NCBI RefSeq assembly: GCF_020731145.1
Contig: NZ_JAJFZN010000001.1
Span: 310,001-374,000, forward strand
DNA: 64,000 bases
Direction of reading: 5' to 3'
Origin: Sneathiella sp. HT1-7
GTDB taxonomy: Bacteria > Pseudomonadota > Alphaproteobacteria > Sneathiellales > Sneathiellaceae
In this document: positions 9,712 to 19,804 of the stretch, piece after piece
Position numbering within the stretch: the stretch's first letter is position 1
Layout: each line of letters opens with the position of its first letter
Position numbers and translations under genes: made by a program
Notes under the pieces: generated by a model
The model's database searches: none
What the model was told of the DNA's origin: nothing
The model's input: the letters and a program-made list of their open reading frames with translations, nothing else

Positions 9712-10716
9712 ATGATCAGCAGTATACAGACAGTCGAAATGCATACCGGTGGGGAACCGCTTCGCATCATCACAGATGGCGTGCCGATGCCGGACGGGCA
9801 TACCCTGCTAGAAAAGCGGGCTTATCTTCGTGCTCATGCCGATCAGTATCGCCGTTTTTTGATGTTTGAACCACGCGGCCATAAGGACATGTATGGCGCA
9901 CTTCTCGTACCGCCTGACCATCCGGAGGCCGACCTTGCCGTTATATTCATGCATAATGAGGGATACAGCACCATGTGCGGCCACGCGATCATGGCACTTG
10001 GCCGTTATGCGCTGGACTATGGCTTGATCGTGAAAGAAGACAAGGAAACGCCGGTCAATATCCAGTGTCCTTGTGGTTTGGTTCGCGCCCATGTGGCGAC
10101 TGAGAATGGTGTAACCGGCGCGGTCAGGTTTGATAGTGTGCCAGCCTTCGCCTATAAAATTGGACAGTTTGTCGAGACACCTGACTATGGCCCGGTAGAG
10201 CTGGATATCGGGTATGGCGGTGCGTTTTACGCTATTCTAGATGCTGGGAACCTTGGACTGGATGTGCGAACAGCCCGCACCCGTGACTTGGTGATGGCAG
10301 CAACCCAAATTTCCGACGCGGTAAAAGCGCAAATTCAGATCACCCATCCGGAGGAAGACGATCTAGGTTATCTCTATGGCACCATACTGACAGATGGCGC
10401 CACGGGACAGGGCGGCAGCCCAAGCGTAAATATCTGCGTGTTCGCGGATGAGCAGGTGGACCGCAGCCCAACCGGATCAGGCGTCACCGCACGCATGGCC
10501 CTTGCCGCCGCCCGAAAGGCAATCGAGCCCAGAGAAACCTGCCAGTTCGAAAGCGTGACCGGCGCCATCTTCGACGGAAAAATTGCAAACGAAACGAAAG
10601 TGGGGCCGTATAATGCCGTGACGGTTGAGGTTGCGGGCCACGCCCATTATTCTGGAACGGCTGAGTTTACATTCGAAGACGGTGATCCTCTCGGCAGTGG
10701 ATTTCTCCTTCGATAG
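9712..10716 (+). CDS. Trans-3-hydroxy-L-proline dehydratase (proline racemase family)
   Basis: A 334-residue proline-racemase-fold enzyme. The first catalytic cysteine is present (C89 in GYSTMCGHAIM) but the second is replaced by threonine (T254 in DRSPTGSGVTAR). In this family the Cys/Thr pair marks trans-3-hydroxy-L-proline dehydratases, which yield pyrroline-2-carboxylate, rather than Cys/Cys epimerases or racemases. The gene is divergent from meaB with about 100 bases between the starts, and cytidine deaminase follows 23 bases after its stop. No pyrroline-2-carboxylate reductase is visible beside it. Substrate assignment rests on the active-site residue only. Confidence 0.88.
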   Translation: MISSIQTVEMHTGGEPLRIITDGVPMPDGHTLLEKRAYLRAHADQYRRFLMFEPRGHKDMYGALLVPPDHPEADLAVIFMHNEGYSTMCGHAIMALGRYALDYGLIVKEDKETPVNIQCPCGLVRAHVATENGVTGAVRFDSVPAFAYKIGQFVETPDYGPVELDIGYGGAFYAILDAGNLGLDVRTARTRDLVMAATQISDAVKAQIQITHPEEDDLGYLYGTILTDGATGQGGSPSVNICVFADEQVDRSPTGSGVTARMALAAARKAIEPRETCQFESVTGAIFDGKIANETKVGPYNAVTVEVAGHAHYSGTAEFTFEDGDPLGSGFLLR

Positions 10717-10739
10717 TATTGTAAAGGAAATACGGGATC

Positions 10740-11138
10740 ATGGACAAAGTCGACCTGAAAACCGAAGCGGACAAGGCGCTCGAGAACGCCTACTCCCCTT
10801 ATTCCAAATTCAAGGTCGGGGCGGCTATCCTGACGGAAGCCGGCAACCTCTATACAGGTTGCAATGTCGAGAATGTTTCCTACGGCCTTACCATCTGCGC
10901 GGAACGCACCGCCATTACCCAAGCGGTAGCTAGGGAGGGCCCGGACATGAAACTCCGCGAAGTGCTCATCGCCAATCGCAATGAAAAAGGCGTATCCATC
11001 CCCTGCTCCCCTTGCGGAGCGTGCCGCCAGTTTATCGCCGAATTCGCAACACAGAACACCCGGGTCCGTTACGCGGGCAAGAGCGGAGAAGTCACCAAAT
11101 CCGTGAGTGATCTCCTCCCGGACGGATTTAGTTTCTAA
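10740..11138 (+). CDS. cdd: Cytidine deaminase
   Basis: A 132-residue tetrameric-type cytidine deaminase that converts cytidine or deoxycytidine to the uridine form in pyrimidine salvage. It has the substrate-binding SKFKVGAAI and the two zinc motifs: TICAERTA with ligand C53 and proton-shuttling E55, and PCSPCGACRQ with ligands C89 and C92. Length matches the short homotetrameric class. It follows the hydroxyproline dehydratase by 23 bases and is convergent with the deacetylase-family gene. A salvage thymidine kinase is encoded elsewhere in the window at 22108. Confidence 0.95.
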   Translation: MDKVDLKTEADKALENAYSPYSKFKVGAAILTEAGNLYTGCNVENVSYGLTICAERTAITQAVAREGPDMKLREVLIANRNEKGVSIPCSPCGACRQFIAEFATQNTRVRYAGKSGEVTKSVSDLLPDGFSF

Positions 11139-11155
11139 CGCGTTTACCGCAACAG

Positions 11156-12190
11156 CTAACGCACCTCTTCAAAACCGGAGATAAAGCTTGTGATATTCGC
11201 GCCGAGGAAATCGCGATTATAGCCCCCTTCCTGCACCAGAACCGTCGGAAGATTGAGCTGCGCGATCCGCGCTGCAATCCGCCCAAACCCCTCCGTCGTA
11301 ATGGAAAGCCCGATCAGCGGATCGCCCTTAAACGCATCAAGACCCAGCGCGATAAAAAGAACATCCGGCGCATAAGCCCGAAGCGCCGTCATAGCCTCCT
11401 CCATGCGGTCGAGGAAGGCTTCATCCGCGCTCTCGGGTGCAAGTGGCAGGTTCAGGTTATAACCTTCTCCTGCGCCCGTTCCGCGCTCATGTGCATAGCC
11501 GGAGAAGAAGGGATAAAAATCCGTCGGATCGCAATGGAGGGAGATTGTGAACACATCCGCGCGGTCATAGAAAATTCCCTGCGTGCCGTTGCCGTGGTGC
11601 ACATCGACATCAAGGATTGCGACACGGTTCACTTTCCGGCGCGCATATTCGGCGGCAATGGCGATATTATTGAGAAAACAGAAACCGCCGGCCTGGTCCT
11701 TGAAGGCGTGGTGTCCTGGTGGGCGGCAAAGCGCATAGGCGGAGAGCTTGTCATCCAGATTGGACAGCACATAGTCCGTTGCCGTTAACGCAACATTGTT
11801 GGAGGCGACCGCCGCCTCCCACGTCGTCGGGCCAACGGGTGCGGAGATATCGGTGGTATAAAAACCAACCTCGCCAACGATCCCGCTCGGCATCGACGAC
11901 ATATGCCGCCCCGGGTGAATGTTGGGGAGCACTTCCTCGCCGCCCATCTGCGCCGCCAACCAACGCGCATGTATGGTCTCGAGAAAATGAAGATAGCCCG
12001 GCGTATGCACCGCCGCCCGTGGGCTCGGACCAAAATCCGTCGGTGCCAAAATCTCATGACCGGCCTCTTTCAGCCCCTTAACCAGCGCATCCGCTCGGCC
12101 CGGTACTTCCTGCGGCTCATGAAATGCCCCGCCCTTGAAATATGTTTTCGGATCATGCTTTGCATGATCGGGGCTATAGATAATCTTCAT
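11156..12190 (-). CDS. Histone deacetylase family protein (acetylpolyamine amidohydrolase-like)
   Basis: A 344-residue zinc-dependent deacetylase of the arginase/deacetylase fold. Active-site signatures are RPPGHHA with H160/H161, DVDVHHGNGTQ with zinc ligands D196 and H198, and LGLDAFKGDPL containing the third ligand. The sequence resembles bacterial class II-like enzymes and acetylpolyamine amidohydrolases rather than AcuC; the true substrate is not determinable here. It lies 61 bases downstream of the methylmalonyl-CoA mutase gene on the same strand and could share its transcript. Confidence 0.92.
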   Translation of the reverse strand: MKIIYSPDHAKHDPKTYFKGGAFHEPQEVPGRADALVKGLKEAGHEILAPTDFGPSPRAAVHTPGYLHFLETIHARWLAAQMGGEEVLPNIHPGRHMSSMPSGIVGEVGFYTTDISAPVGPTTWEAAVASNNVALTATDYVLSNLDDKLSAYALCRPPGHHAFKDQAGGFCFLNNIAIAAEYARRKVNRVAILDVDVHHGNGTQGIFYDRADVFTISLHCDPTDFYPFFSGYAHERGTGAGEGYNLNLPLAPESADEAFLDRMEEAMTALRAYAPDVLFIALGLDAFKGDPLIGLSITTEGFGRIAARIAQLNLPTVLVQEGGYNRDFLGANITSFISGFEEVR

Positions 12191-12251
12191 GAATGGCTCC
12201 CTGCCCTGTTGTAATGACGTCTATATCATACAACACCGGACAGGAAACAGG

Positions 12252-14402
12252 TCAAGCCGCCTTGCGTTTTTTCCGGATCAATTCGAGTACTTCCGCAGCA
12301 GCCTTCGGAATATTGGTTCCGGGGCCGTAGATAGCGGCAACGCCCGCATCATAGAGCACGTCATAATCCTGCGCCGGAATCACACCACCGCAGACGACGA
12401 GAATATCTTCTGCACCCTGCTTCTTAAGCTCATCGATGATCTGAGGGACAAGTGTCTTGTGGCCCGCCGCCTGTGAGGAAATTCCGATGACATGGACATC
12501 GCTCTCGATCGCGTCCTGTGCGGCTTCTGCAGGGGTCTGGAAGAGCGGCCCGACATCCACGTCGAAGCCGATATCGGCGAACGCAGTCGCGATCACCTTG
12601 GCGCCGCGATCATGCCCGTCCTGCCCAAGCTTGACCACCAGCATACGCGGGCGGCGTCCTTCCTCACGAGTAAAAGCATCGATATCGTCGCTAATCTTCA
12701 TAAAGCCCTCATCCCCCTCATAAGCTGCCCCATAAACTCCGGAAATGGAACGGATTTCCGCCCGATGCCGGGTGAAAACCTTTTCCATGGCGTCGGAAAT
12801 CTCGCCAACGGTTGCCCGCGCCCGTGCGGCGTTTACACAAAGCTCCAGAAGATTTTCCTTGCCTTCTGCACCCTTTGTCAGGGCGACCAGCGCTGCCGTG
12901 CAGGCCGCGCTATCCCGCGTACTCCTGATTTTCTCAAGCCGCGCAACCTGCTGTCGGAGAACTTCCGTATTATCGACATCAAGAATTTCTATATTGCTGT
13001 CGTCCTTGTCGATCCGGTATTTATTAACCCCGACGATTACCTCTTCGCCGCGGTCAATGGCGGCTTGACGGCGGGCAGCGGATTCTTCAATCCGAAGCTT
13101 TGGCATCCCGCTTTCGACTGCTTTGGTCATACCGCCCATTTCCTCAACCTCCTCAATCAGCTTCCAGGCTTCCGCCGCGATGGAGTTGGTCAGGCTTTCC
13201 ACATAATAGCTGCCGCCAAGCGGGTCGATCACATGAGGTATGCCGGTTTCTTCAGCGAGGATAAGCTGCGTGTTGCGGGCAATGCGCGCGGAGAAATCCG
13301 TCGGCAGCGCAATTGCCTCATCAAGCGCATTTGTATGCAGGCTTTGTGTGCCGCCAAGAACTGCCGCCATGGCCTCGTAAGCCGTGCGGATAACATTGTT
13401 GTAGGGGTCCTGCTCGGTCAGACTGACGCCTGATGTCTGGCAATGGGTGCGCAGCATCAGGGAGCTTTGGTTCTGTGGTTCAAACTGCTTTATCATTTTC
13501 GCCCAGAGCATTCTCGCCGCGCGCAGCTTGGCAATCTCCATAAAGAAATTCATGCCGATAGCGAAGAAGAAGCTGAGGCGTGGCGCAAAATCATCAATTT
13601 TCAGGCCGTACGCCATGGCGGCACGCGCGTATTCCAAACCGTCGGCCAGCGTAAATGCAAGTTCCTGCACCTGTGTCGCACCGGCTTCCTGCATGTGATA
13701 GCCGGATATGGAAATGGAGTTAAACCGCGGCATGTTGGCGGAGGTATAGCCGATGATATCGCCTATGATCCGCATGCTTGGCGCCGGCGGATAGATATAG
13801 GTATTGCGGACCATGAACTCTTTCAGAATATCATTCTGGATCGTGCCGGAAAGCTGCTCCGGCTTCACGCCCTGCTCTTCTGCCGCGACGATATAGTTCG
13901 CTAGAATTGGCAGAACCGCCCCGTTCATAGTCATGGAAACGGACATCTGATCGAGCGGAATGCTATCGAACAGGATTTTCATATCCTCAACACTATCGAT
14001 GGCCACACCGGCCTTTCCGACATCCCCGACAACGCGTGGATGATCCGAATCATATCCGCGATGTGTGGCCAGATCAAAGGCAACGGAGAGGCCCTTCTGG
14101 CCGGCGGCTAAGTTACGGCGATAGAAAGCGTTTGATTCTTCGGCGGTTGAAAAGCCAGCATACTGACGGATCGTCCATGGGCGGTTGGCGTACATTGTCG
14201 CGCGTACACCGCGCTGAAATGGGGCAACTCCGGGCAAAGCGCCCTCCAATTCCATGCCTTCCAGATCGGCGGCTGTGTAAAGCGGCTTGACGGTAATTCC
14301 TTCGGACGTTTCCCAATTAAGTTCATCCAGCTTGCGGCCGCGAAGTTCCTTCTCCGACAGCTTTTCCCAGTCCTGAAATGTTTGTTTTGGAAAGTCGCCC
14401 AT
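12252..14402 (-). CDS. scpA: Methylmalonyl-CoA mutase
   Basis: The adenosylcobalamin-dependent mutase that interconverts methylmalonyl-CoA and succinyl-CoA, completing propionyl-CoA catabolism. The 716-residue protein is the single-chain form: a TIM-barrel substrate domain (for example [21 protein letters not shown] and [20 protein letters not shown]) and a C-terminal B12 domain with the DxHxxG ligand motif [11 protein letters not shown] around residue 590. Length matches full family members. It is divergent from the helicase gene across a 332-base gap. Its chaperone MeaB (8608-9609) and B12 genes cobS/cobT are nearby; the epimerase and propionyl-CoA carboxylase are not in the window. Confidence 0.97.
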   Translation of the reverse strand: MGDFPKQTFQDWEKLSEKELRGRKLDELNWETSEGITVKPLYTAADLEGMELEGALPGVAPFQRGVRATMYANRPWTIRQYAGFSTAEESNAFYRRNLAAGQKGLSVAFDLATHRGYDSDHPRVVGDVGKAGVAIDSVEDMKILFDSIPLDQMSVSMTMNGAVLPILANYIVAAEEQGVKPEQLSGTIQNDILKEFMVRNTYIYPPAPSMRIIGDIIGYTSANMPRFNSISISGYHMQEAGATQVQELAFTLADGLEYARAAMAYGLKIDDFAPRLSFFFAIGMNFFMEIAKLRAARMLWAKMIKQFEPQNQSSLMLRTHCQTSGVSLTEQDPYNNVIRTAYEAMAAVLGGTQSLHTNALDEAIALPTDFSARIARNTQLILAEETGIPHVIDPLGGSYYVESLTNSIAAEAWKLIEEVEEMGGMTKAVESGMPKLRIEESAARRQAAIDRGEEVIVGVNKYRIDKDDSNIEILDVDNTEVLRQQVARLEKIRSTRDSAACTAALVALTKGAEGKENLLELCVNAARARATVGEISDAMEKVFTRHRAEIRSISGVYGAAYEGDEGFMKISDDIDAFTREEGRRPRMLVVKLGQDGHDRGAKVIATAFADIGFDVDVGPLFQTPAEAAQDAIESDVHVIGISSQAAGHKTLVPQIIDELKKQGAEDILVVCGGVIPAQDYDVLYDAGVAAIYGPGTNIPKAAAEVLELIRKKRKAA

Positions 14403-14734
14403 AATTTCTTTTCCTTTTTATCCCGCCACACAATAAGCCGTTACCCAATCGATAGCCCATTCTGGCCGGGACCTATATCATAGAATTTTAAAAATACCAA
14501 ACGAGCGTTAGCTTTACGATACAGCGAGCCTAATATGACGCATCGAAATCGACTTTTCTGTATACAATAATGCGAATTTATAGCCGGAAGGCGAGACATT
14601 TTTGACATAATGCTTACATATAAAACGTCTTACGATATGCCGTGCCATGTAAGTTTTTCCTGTTCTCGGCAGGATGGCTGCGTATAAATTAAAGTTGAGG
14701 ACGTTATCCCCCTCACCCACAAATCAGGTTTGCA
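14403..14734 (+). other. Divergent intergenic region, no recognised element
   Basis: This 332-base AT-rich gap separates the divergently transcribed mutase and helicase genes and must hold both promoters. I see no convincing sigma-70 pair, riboswitch or coding sequence; the 68-codon minus-strand reading frame inside it has no family resemblance or ribosome-binding site. Confidence 0.5.
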
Positions 14735-17674
14735 ATGCGCCGTATTTCCCCCCGCAATTTTAAAACAGGTCAGGTAACGGCTATTCTAGGCCCGACCAAT
14801 ACGGGCAAAACGCATCTCGCGGTAGAACGGATGATGGGGCATGCGGACGGTATCATCGGCCTTCCTTTGAGATTGCTGGCGCGAGAGGTCTATGAACGTG
14901 TTGTTGCCCAAAAGGGCGCGGCAAACGTGGCCCTTGTGACCGGCGAGGAAAAGATCATCCCACCGCAAGCCGCCTATTTTATCTGTACTGTGGAAGCCAT
15001 GCCGCTGGACCGCGGCTTTGAATTTCTGGCCGTGGATGAGATCCAACTCGCTGAAGATCCTGAACGCGGTCATATCTTCACAGACCGCCTGCTCTATGCA
15101 CGCGGCCGCGAAGAAACTCTCTTTCTAGGTGCGGAGACAATCCGACCGTGGATAAAGCGCCTGATCCCGGAGGCGTCCTATATCTCCCGCCCGCGATTCT
15201 CAAAACTTGTCTATCGTGGCGCGAAAAAAATATCCCGGCTTCGGCCGCGCACGGCGATTGTCGCTTTTTCCTCTAACGATGTTTATGCCATCGCCGAATT
15301 GGTACGGCGACAGAGAGGCGGTGCCGCCGTCGTGATGGGCAGTCTATCCCCGCGGACACGTAACGCACAGGTCGAGCTTTATCAATCGGGCGATGTGGAT
15401 TATCTCGTGGCGACGGACGCGATCGGCATGGGCCTTAACATGGATATCGACCATGTTGCCTTCGCTGGCACGGTCAAGTATGACGGCGCCATGTCTCGCC
15501 GTCTTCGCCCGGCGGAATTTGCCCAAATCGCTGGCCGCGCAGGACGTCATATGAACGATGGCACCTTCGGCACCACCGCCAATGTCGAGCCTCTGGAAGA
15601 TGAACTCATAGAAAAAATCGAAAGTCATAATTTCGATCCAGTTAGTCAGATACGATGGCGCAATCTGGATCTCGAATTTACGACGGCCCGCGATCTCTTG
15701 AGGTCGCTTGAAAGGCTTCCCGGGATTGATGGCATGGTCTTACCCCGGGAGCCGGATGACCATAATGCGTTCAAGACGCTGATCAAGGATGAGGAGGTGC
15801 GCCGCCATTCACAGACGATGCCGGGCGTCCGTCAGTTATGGCAGGTCTGCCAGATACCGGATTTTCGCAAAACGATGCATGATGTTCATGTTCGTCTGCT
15901 GCGAGAAATATTCATGCACCTGCAAGGACCGACCGGAAAACTCCCTCCAGATTGGGTTTCCGGACATCTGAAAAGTCTGGAAAAAATTGATGGCGATATA
16001 GACACACTTGCAACACGTATTGCCCATACGCGCACTTGGACGTATATTTCCCATGTTTCCGATTGGATGGACGACTATAAATACTGGCAGGAAACGGCGA
16101 GAAATATAGAAGATAAATTGTCAGACGCTCTTCATGAGCGGTTGACACAAAGATTTGTAGACAGACGCACCGCAATGTTGGTGCGAAAACTGAAAGACCG
16201 AAGTCAATTGGAAGCACAGATAAGCGAGACCGGGGAAGTCCATGTTGAAGGACATTTTCTGGGCACCCTCTCAGGTTTGAGATTTAACGCCGATACCAGC
16301 CTGAATAATACCGAGGCCAGAACGCTCCGAAATATCGGAAACAAGGCTGTCGCTGCGGAAATTGCCGCGCGGGCGGCTCAGCTTGCCGCTGCGCAGGATG
16401 CCGATATTACCCTTGATTCAGAGGGCAAACTATTGTGGCAGGACACCCAAATAGCGAGCCTTGTCAAGGGAGAGACTTTTCTGAAACCTCGCGTCCAGTT
16501 GCTCGCGAGCGAGCAGTTAAATGGCAGCGCGCAGGATGCAGTCTCCAAGCGATTAAATGACTGGATCTTAGCTCAAATCGAAACCCGACTGAAACCGCTT
16601 GTACAGCTCGAAACGCTGCCACTCACCGGCGCGGCGCGGGGAATCGCCTTCCAGGTCAGCGAGAATCTAGGTGCAATGCCGCGCTATAAACTTGGTGATC
16701 AGATTCGCCTTCTGGAGAAAAAAGACTACGGCCGATTGAAGTTTGGCGGCATTCGAGTGGGGTACGAGCATGTTTTTATGCCAATCCTGTTAAAGCCTGA
16801 CCCAACCGCGCTTCGTTGTCTTTTATGGTCAATCTATCAGGAGCGCACTGAAATTCCGCCCGCCCCGCCCGCTGGCCGTGTTTCGTTTGAAACTGATGGC
16901 AGACTTCCCTGGACCTATTACCTTATCGCAGGCTATGCGGTTTTCGATACGCTGGCAGTTCGGGTGGATATGCTGGACCGGCTCGCCGGATTGCTGCGTC
17001 GGGCATCTCGCGGCTTGTTCGAAGAAGCAGAACCCAAGAAAGAGACGAGCGACGCGCCAACGGCACCACAAGAAGAGGCCGCCACCGAAACGGATGTAAA
17101 AGAAACCGAAGCCGAAAAGGCAGAGATACTTTCGCATTCGATGGATACAGAGATCGCAAAGACTTCTCCCGCGCCAGAACAGCCAGCGGATGAGGCTCAA
17201 CCCACGCCTGAGGTAACTGTAGCGCCGAGTGAGACACCGGAATCAGCCACCCCCGCAGTAACCACTTCGGAAGAGCCAGCCTCAACTGCAGCTACGCCTC
17301 AGGAAGTAAAGCCTGCAGCAGCAGGGACGAATGATCAAAAGAAAAAGGATCTGCCACGCAATCTGCCGTTCAAACCAACGCATGAAATGCTTTCTCTCGT
17401 TGGGACCACGCGGGAGCAATTCTCGCTCATCCTTGATAAGCTCGGCTATGTCGCTGAAGGCGAAGGAGATGATCTTACCTATCGTAGAAAGTCCTTCAAA
17501 AAGAAAAAGAAAGGCCCAAAAACGGACCGCAAGGACAGGCCACAAGCCCATGCGAAGAAGGGAACCCAGAAACCTAATGACAAACGTTCTGCGCAAAAGC
17601 GGCCGCAACCGAAACCCAAGGAAATTGATCCAGATTCGCCTTTTGCGATTCTCAAGACACTCGGTAAAAAGTAG
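14735..17674 (+). CDS. Suv3-like superfamily 2 RNA helicase with long charged C-terminal tail
   Basis: A 979-residue helicase resembling mitochondrial SUV3, the RNA helicase of the degradosome; bacterial orthologues are largely alphaproteobacterial. Motif I is GPTNTGKT at 19-26, the DExH-type motif II reads DEIQ at 101-104, and motifs V/VI appear as VATDAIGMGLNMDI and QIAGRAGR. The Suv3-type C-terminal region continues to about residue 760. A low-complexity tail follows: an acidic, Glu/Pro/Ala/Thr-rich stretch, a short conserved-looking block, and a final Lys/Arg-rich segment (KKKKKGPKTDRKDRPQ). The tail suggests RNA or protein contacts. An S4 RNA-binding gene follows after 3 bases, supporting an RNA-metabolism operon. 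Confidence 0.93.
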   Translation: MRRISPRNFKTGQVTAILGPTNTGKTHLAVERMMGHADGIIGLPLRLLAREVYERVVAQKGAANVALVTGEEKIIPPQAAYFICTVEAMPLDRGFEFLAVDEIQLAEDPERGHIFTDRLLYARGREETLFLGAETIRPWIKRLIPEASYISRPRFSKLVYRGAKKISRLRPRTAIVAFSSNDVYAIAELVRRQRGGAAVVMGSLSPRTRNAQVELYQSGDVDYLVATDAIGMGLNMDIDHVAFAGTVKYDGAMSRRLRPAEFAQIAGRAGRHMNDGTFGTTANVEPLEDELIEKIESHNFDPVSQIRWRNLDLEFTTARDLLRSLERLPGIDGMVLPREPDDHNAFKTLIKDEEVRRHSQTMPGVRQLWQVCQIPDFRKTMHDVHVRLLREIFMHLQGPTGKLPPDWVSGHLKSLEKIDGDIDTLATRIAHTRTWTYISHVSDWMDDYKYWQETARNIEDKLSDALHERLTQRFVDRRTAMLVRKLKDRSQLEAQISETGEVHVEGHFLGTLSGLRFNADTSLNNTEARTLRNIGNKAVAAEIAARAAQLAAAQDADITLDSEGKLLWQDTQIASLVKGETFLKPRVQLLASEQLNGSAQDAVSKRLNDWILAQIETRLKPLVQLETLPLTGAARGIAFQVSENLGAMPRYKLGDQIRLLEKKDYGRLKFGGIRVGYEHVFMPILLKPDPTALRCLLWSIYQERTEIPPAPPAGRVSFETDGRLPWTYYLIAGYAVFDTLAVRVDMLDRLAGLLRRASRGLFEEAEPKKETSDAPTAPQEEAATETDVKETEAEKAEILSHSMDTEIAKTSPAPEQPADEAQPTPEVTVAPSETPESATPAVTTSEEPASTAATPQEVKPAAAGTNDQKKKDLPRNLPFKPTHEMLSLVGTTREQFSLILDKLGYVAEGEGDDLTYRRKSFKKKKKGPKTDRKDRPQAHAKKGTQKPNDKRSAQKRPQPKPKEIDPDSPFAILKTLGKK

Positions 17675-17677
17675 CGC

Positions 17678-18088
17678 ATGATAGAAGGTGGAGGACCCGC
17701 AACTGCCAGCATTCGTGTTGATAAATGGTTATGGTATGCGCGGTTCTTCAAAAGTCGATCTATCGCAGCAAAGCTTGTTCAGTCCCGCAAGCTCCGCATC
17801 AACAGCATAATCGTTTCAAAGGCAAGTACGGCGGTAAAGGCGGAAGACGTTCTCACGTTCGCGCAGGGTAAAAACATACGTGTAATCCGTATTTGTGATC
17901 TCGGCACCCGTCGAGGGCCCGCCCCGGAAGCCCAATCTCTTTATGAGGATCTGGCGCCCCTGGAAAAAAAGACGACAGAAACAGACCCTGCCATCTCCCC
18001 CGTGGCGAAACGCGACAGCGGAGCGGGAAGGCCGACAAAAGCGGATCGACGAGCGCTTGACAAATTGCGCTCAAACGCCGAGGAATGA
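17678..18088 (+). CDS. S4 domain RNA-binding protein (Hsp15-like)
   Basis: A 136-residue protein with an S4 RNA-binding domain at about residues 11-70 (SIRVDKWLWYARFFKSRSIAAKLV followed by KLRINSIIVSKAS). This is the Hsp15/RlmH-neighbour type; E. coli Hsp15 binds stalled 50S subunits. The C-terminal third is charged and probably disordered. It starts 3 bases after the helicase stop, so the two are co-translated, and the combination points to ribosome or RNA quality control. The exact target is unknown. Confidence 0.9.
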   Translation: MIEGGGPATASIRVDKWLWYARFFKSRSIAAKLVQSRKLRINSIIVSKASTAVKAEDVLTFAQGKNIRVIRICDLGTRRGPAPEAQSLYEDLAPLEKKTTETDPAISPVAKRDSGAGRPTKADRRALDKLRSNAEE

Positions 18089-18115
18089 GCCAGATTCTTC
18101 GCGAAGGAGACCACG

Positions 18116-18607
18116 GTGACACGCCAGAATAATATTGCTCAATACATTACAACCTGGAACACGGACGATACAGGCTATTTCAAGGTTGCACGCGTCCTCT
18201 TGAACGAAACGAATGATGCCCGAAAGTTGGAAGCCGAGGCCAAGAGAGCCGCGCGGGACATCGAGGCGGAGGTGATGTATGCCTGGGATCTTGGCACTCC
18301 GAAAAGCGATGCCTGGTGGCTCGGCTGGGGGGGCTTTGATCTTGAAGAAGATATTCCGTTCTTCGCTGCGATGACAAAGGCCGAAGTGCAGGAAAAAATC
18401 AAGACGTTCGATCCGAAAGATAACGAGTTCGAGTGCGGCAGCATCGATGAGTATAAAGAAATGTTATTCAACGCCTATGATGAGGAATTGACTGCGGAAG
18501 ATCTGACCCGTGGCTTTGAGGATTGGTTTAAAGCGCTCGATGAAGCGGCGCAGAAGACCTTGCTCAAAGACCTCCAGAGTTGGCAACGAAATTCAGAAGA
18601 AAAGTAA
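18116..18607 (+). CDS. Unknown protein
   Basis: I do not recognise this 163-residue acidic protein. It starts at a GTG 27 bases after the S4 gene, preceded by AAGGAGACC, a good Shine-Dalgarno sequence, which supports the start. The middle has an aromatic patch, AWWLGWGGF, and a helix-rich, strongly acidic C-terminal half containing EDLTRGFEDWFKALDEAAQK. There are no membrane segments, signal peptide or metal motifs. Position after the helicase and S4 genes suggests the same operon, but that does not establish a role in RNA metabolism. Confidence 0.75.
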   Translation: MTRQNNIAQYITTWNTDDTGYFKVARVLLNETNDARKLEAEAKRAARDIEAEVMYAWDLGTPKSDAWWLGWGGFDLEEDIPFFAAMTKAEVQEKIKTFDPKDNEFECGSIDEYKEMLFNAYDEELTAEDLTRGFEDWFKALDEAAQKTLLKDLQSWQRNSEEK

Positions 18608-18633
18608 ACTCTCCTCAAGAAAGTCCTCCCGTC

Positions 18634-19323
18634 ATGGCCTATGTTTTTGACCCGATAGAAACCCCGACAGTTACTGTAGCGGGTACCGATCGCCGTTTTC
18701 CGGTAAGACGTATTTTCTGCATCGGCCGCAATTACGCGGAACATGCCCGTGAAATGGGAGGTGACCCTGACCGCGAACCACCCTTTTTCTTTACAAAGCC
18801 AGCGGATGCCGTCGTAGAGAGCGGCGCTGAAATCCGGTTTCCCAAGATCACAAAAGACCTTCATCATGAAGTTGAGTTGGTCGTTGCCATTGGCAAAAAG
18901 GGAGAAAATATCCTCGCAAGCGCCGCGAAGAAACATATCTTCGGTTATGCCGTCGGCATCGATCTTACCCGCCGAGACCTTCAGAAATTTGCTAAAGAGA
19001 AGGGGCGGCCATGGGATAGCGGCAAGGCGTTTGATCAATCCGCCCCCTGCAGTGTGATTACACCCGCCTCAGAATTAGCAGATATTGAGTCTGCGAAAAT
19101 CTGGCTGACTGTAAACGATGAGATTCGTCAATCTGCAACCATCGCGGACCTTGTCTGGTCAATCGAGGAAGTGATTGCGGCCCTTTCGGAGGCGTTTATC
19201 CTGATGCCGGGCGATCTGATCTACACTGGCACCCCCGCAGGCGTGGGCCCCTTAAGTCCCGGCGATCATATAACCGGGCATGTTGACGGTTTGGCCCCTA
19301 TTGACGTCACGCTAACGCCATAG
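18634..19323 (+). CDS. Fumarylacetoacetate hydrolase family protein
   Basis: A 229-residue FAH-family enzyme; members are metal-dependent hydrolases, decarboxylases or isomerases acting on acylpyruvates and related diketo acids. Visible features are IFCIGRNYAEHA near the N-terminus, the metal-binding glutamates in LHHEVELVVAIG (E79, E81), and the aspartate in AVGIDLTRRDLQ, followed by the common C-terminal LMPGDLIYTGTPAGVGPL. The ATG at 18634 is chosen because family similarity starts there; an in-frame ATG at 18580 overlaps the preceding gene. The substrate cannot be specified; acylpyruvase activity is the commonest for this size. Confidence 0.92.
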   Translation: MAYVFDPIETPTVTVAGTDRRFPVRRIFCIGRNYAEHAREMGGDPDREPPFFFTKPADAVVESGAEIRFPKITKDLHHEVELVVAIGKKGENILASAAKKHIFGYAVGIDLTRRDLQKFAKEKGRPWDSGKAFDQSAPCSVITPASELADIESAKIWLTVNDEIRQSATIADLVWSIEEVIAALSEAFILMPGDLIYTGTPAGVGPLSPGDHITGHVDGLAPIDVTLTP

Positions 19324-19444
19324 TTCTCCGACATTCGATCAACAATTTATTTGACTAGTCGGAACTCCACGATACATAGAAAAATAAAGCTAATTCCGAC
19401 TTCTGCGCCAATGCGCGCCAAAGCAAACTTTATACAGGTGATCA

Positions 19445-19804
19445 ATGCAGAACTTTCGAAATATTGTGACTTGTGGAGTAGCGTTGTTCGCTATTGCGTC
19501 ATGCACGAGCAATAACGAATATCTCCAAAAGAGTATTGCCGCATTCGGTCCAAAAGATTGCAAACCAGTCGTTGAGCAACAAATCGATAGATTGAATATT
19601 GAGCGGAGCAAAATTTCAAAGATCGAGTATCTGACATATTACATTTCCGAGAGCGATGCTGGCGAAGAGTATAACTATCAGGGCTGGCTGAGCTTCAACA
19701 GCTGCAAAGGTAATTTCGTCGTTGATATGAATAAGTCATGCCAAATCGAGAGAACATATCTTATGGGAAATTGCAGGATGGAAGATATCGTTGCCCAGAA
19801 ATAA
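19445..19804 (+). CDS. Small putative lipoprotein, unknown
   Basis: I do not recognise this 119-residue protein. Its N-terminus MQNFRNIVTCGVALFAIASC ends in a lipobox-like IASC, so it is probably a lipoprotein with acylated Cys at residue 20. The mature part has four further cysteines (CKPV, CKGN, CQIE, CRME) that could form two disulfides in the periplasm. The gene is clearly AT-richer than its neighbours and carries an isolated promoter region on both sides, which hints at recent acquisition. It recalls the second AT-rich lipoprotein gene at 22783 in style but not in sequence. Confidence 0.65.
   Translation: MQNFRNIVTCGVALFAIASCTSNNEYLQKSIAAFGPKDCKPVVEQQIDRLNIERSKISKIEYLTYYISESDAGEEYNYQGWLSFNSCKGNFVVDMNKSCQIERTYLMGNCRMEDIVAQK

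Noticed and set aside
12492-13433. 313-codon plus-strand reading frame
   Set aside because: Antisense to methylmalonyl-CoA mutase, a clear full-length gene.
14514-14720. 68-codon minus-strand frame in the mutase-helicase gap
   Set aside because: No ribosome-binding site or family resemblance; the region must contain the two promoters.
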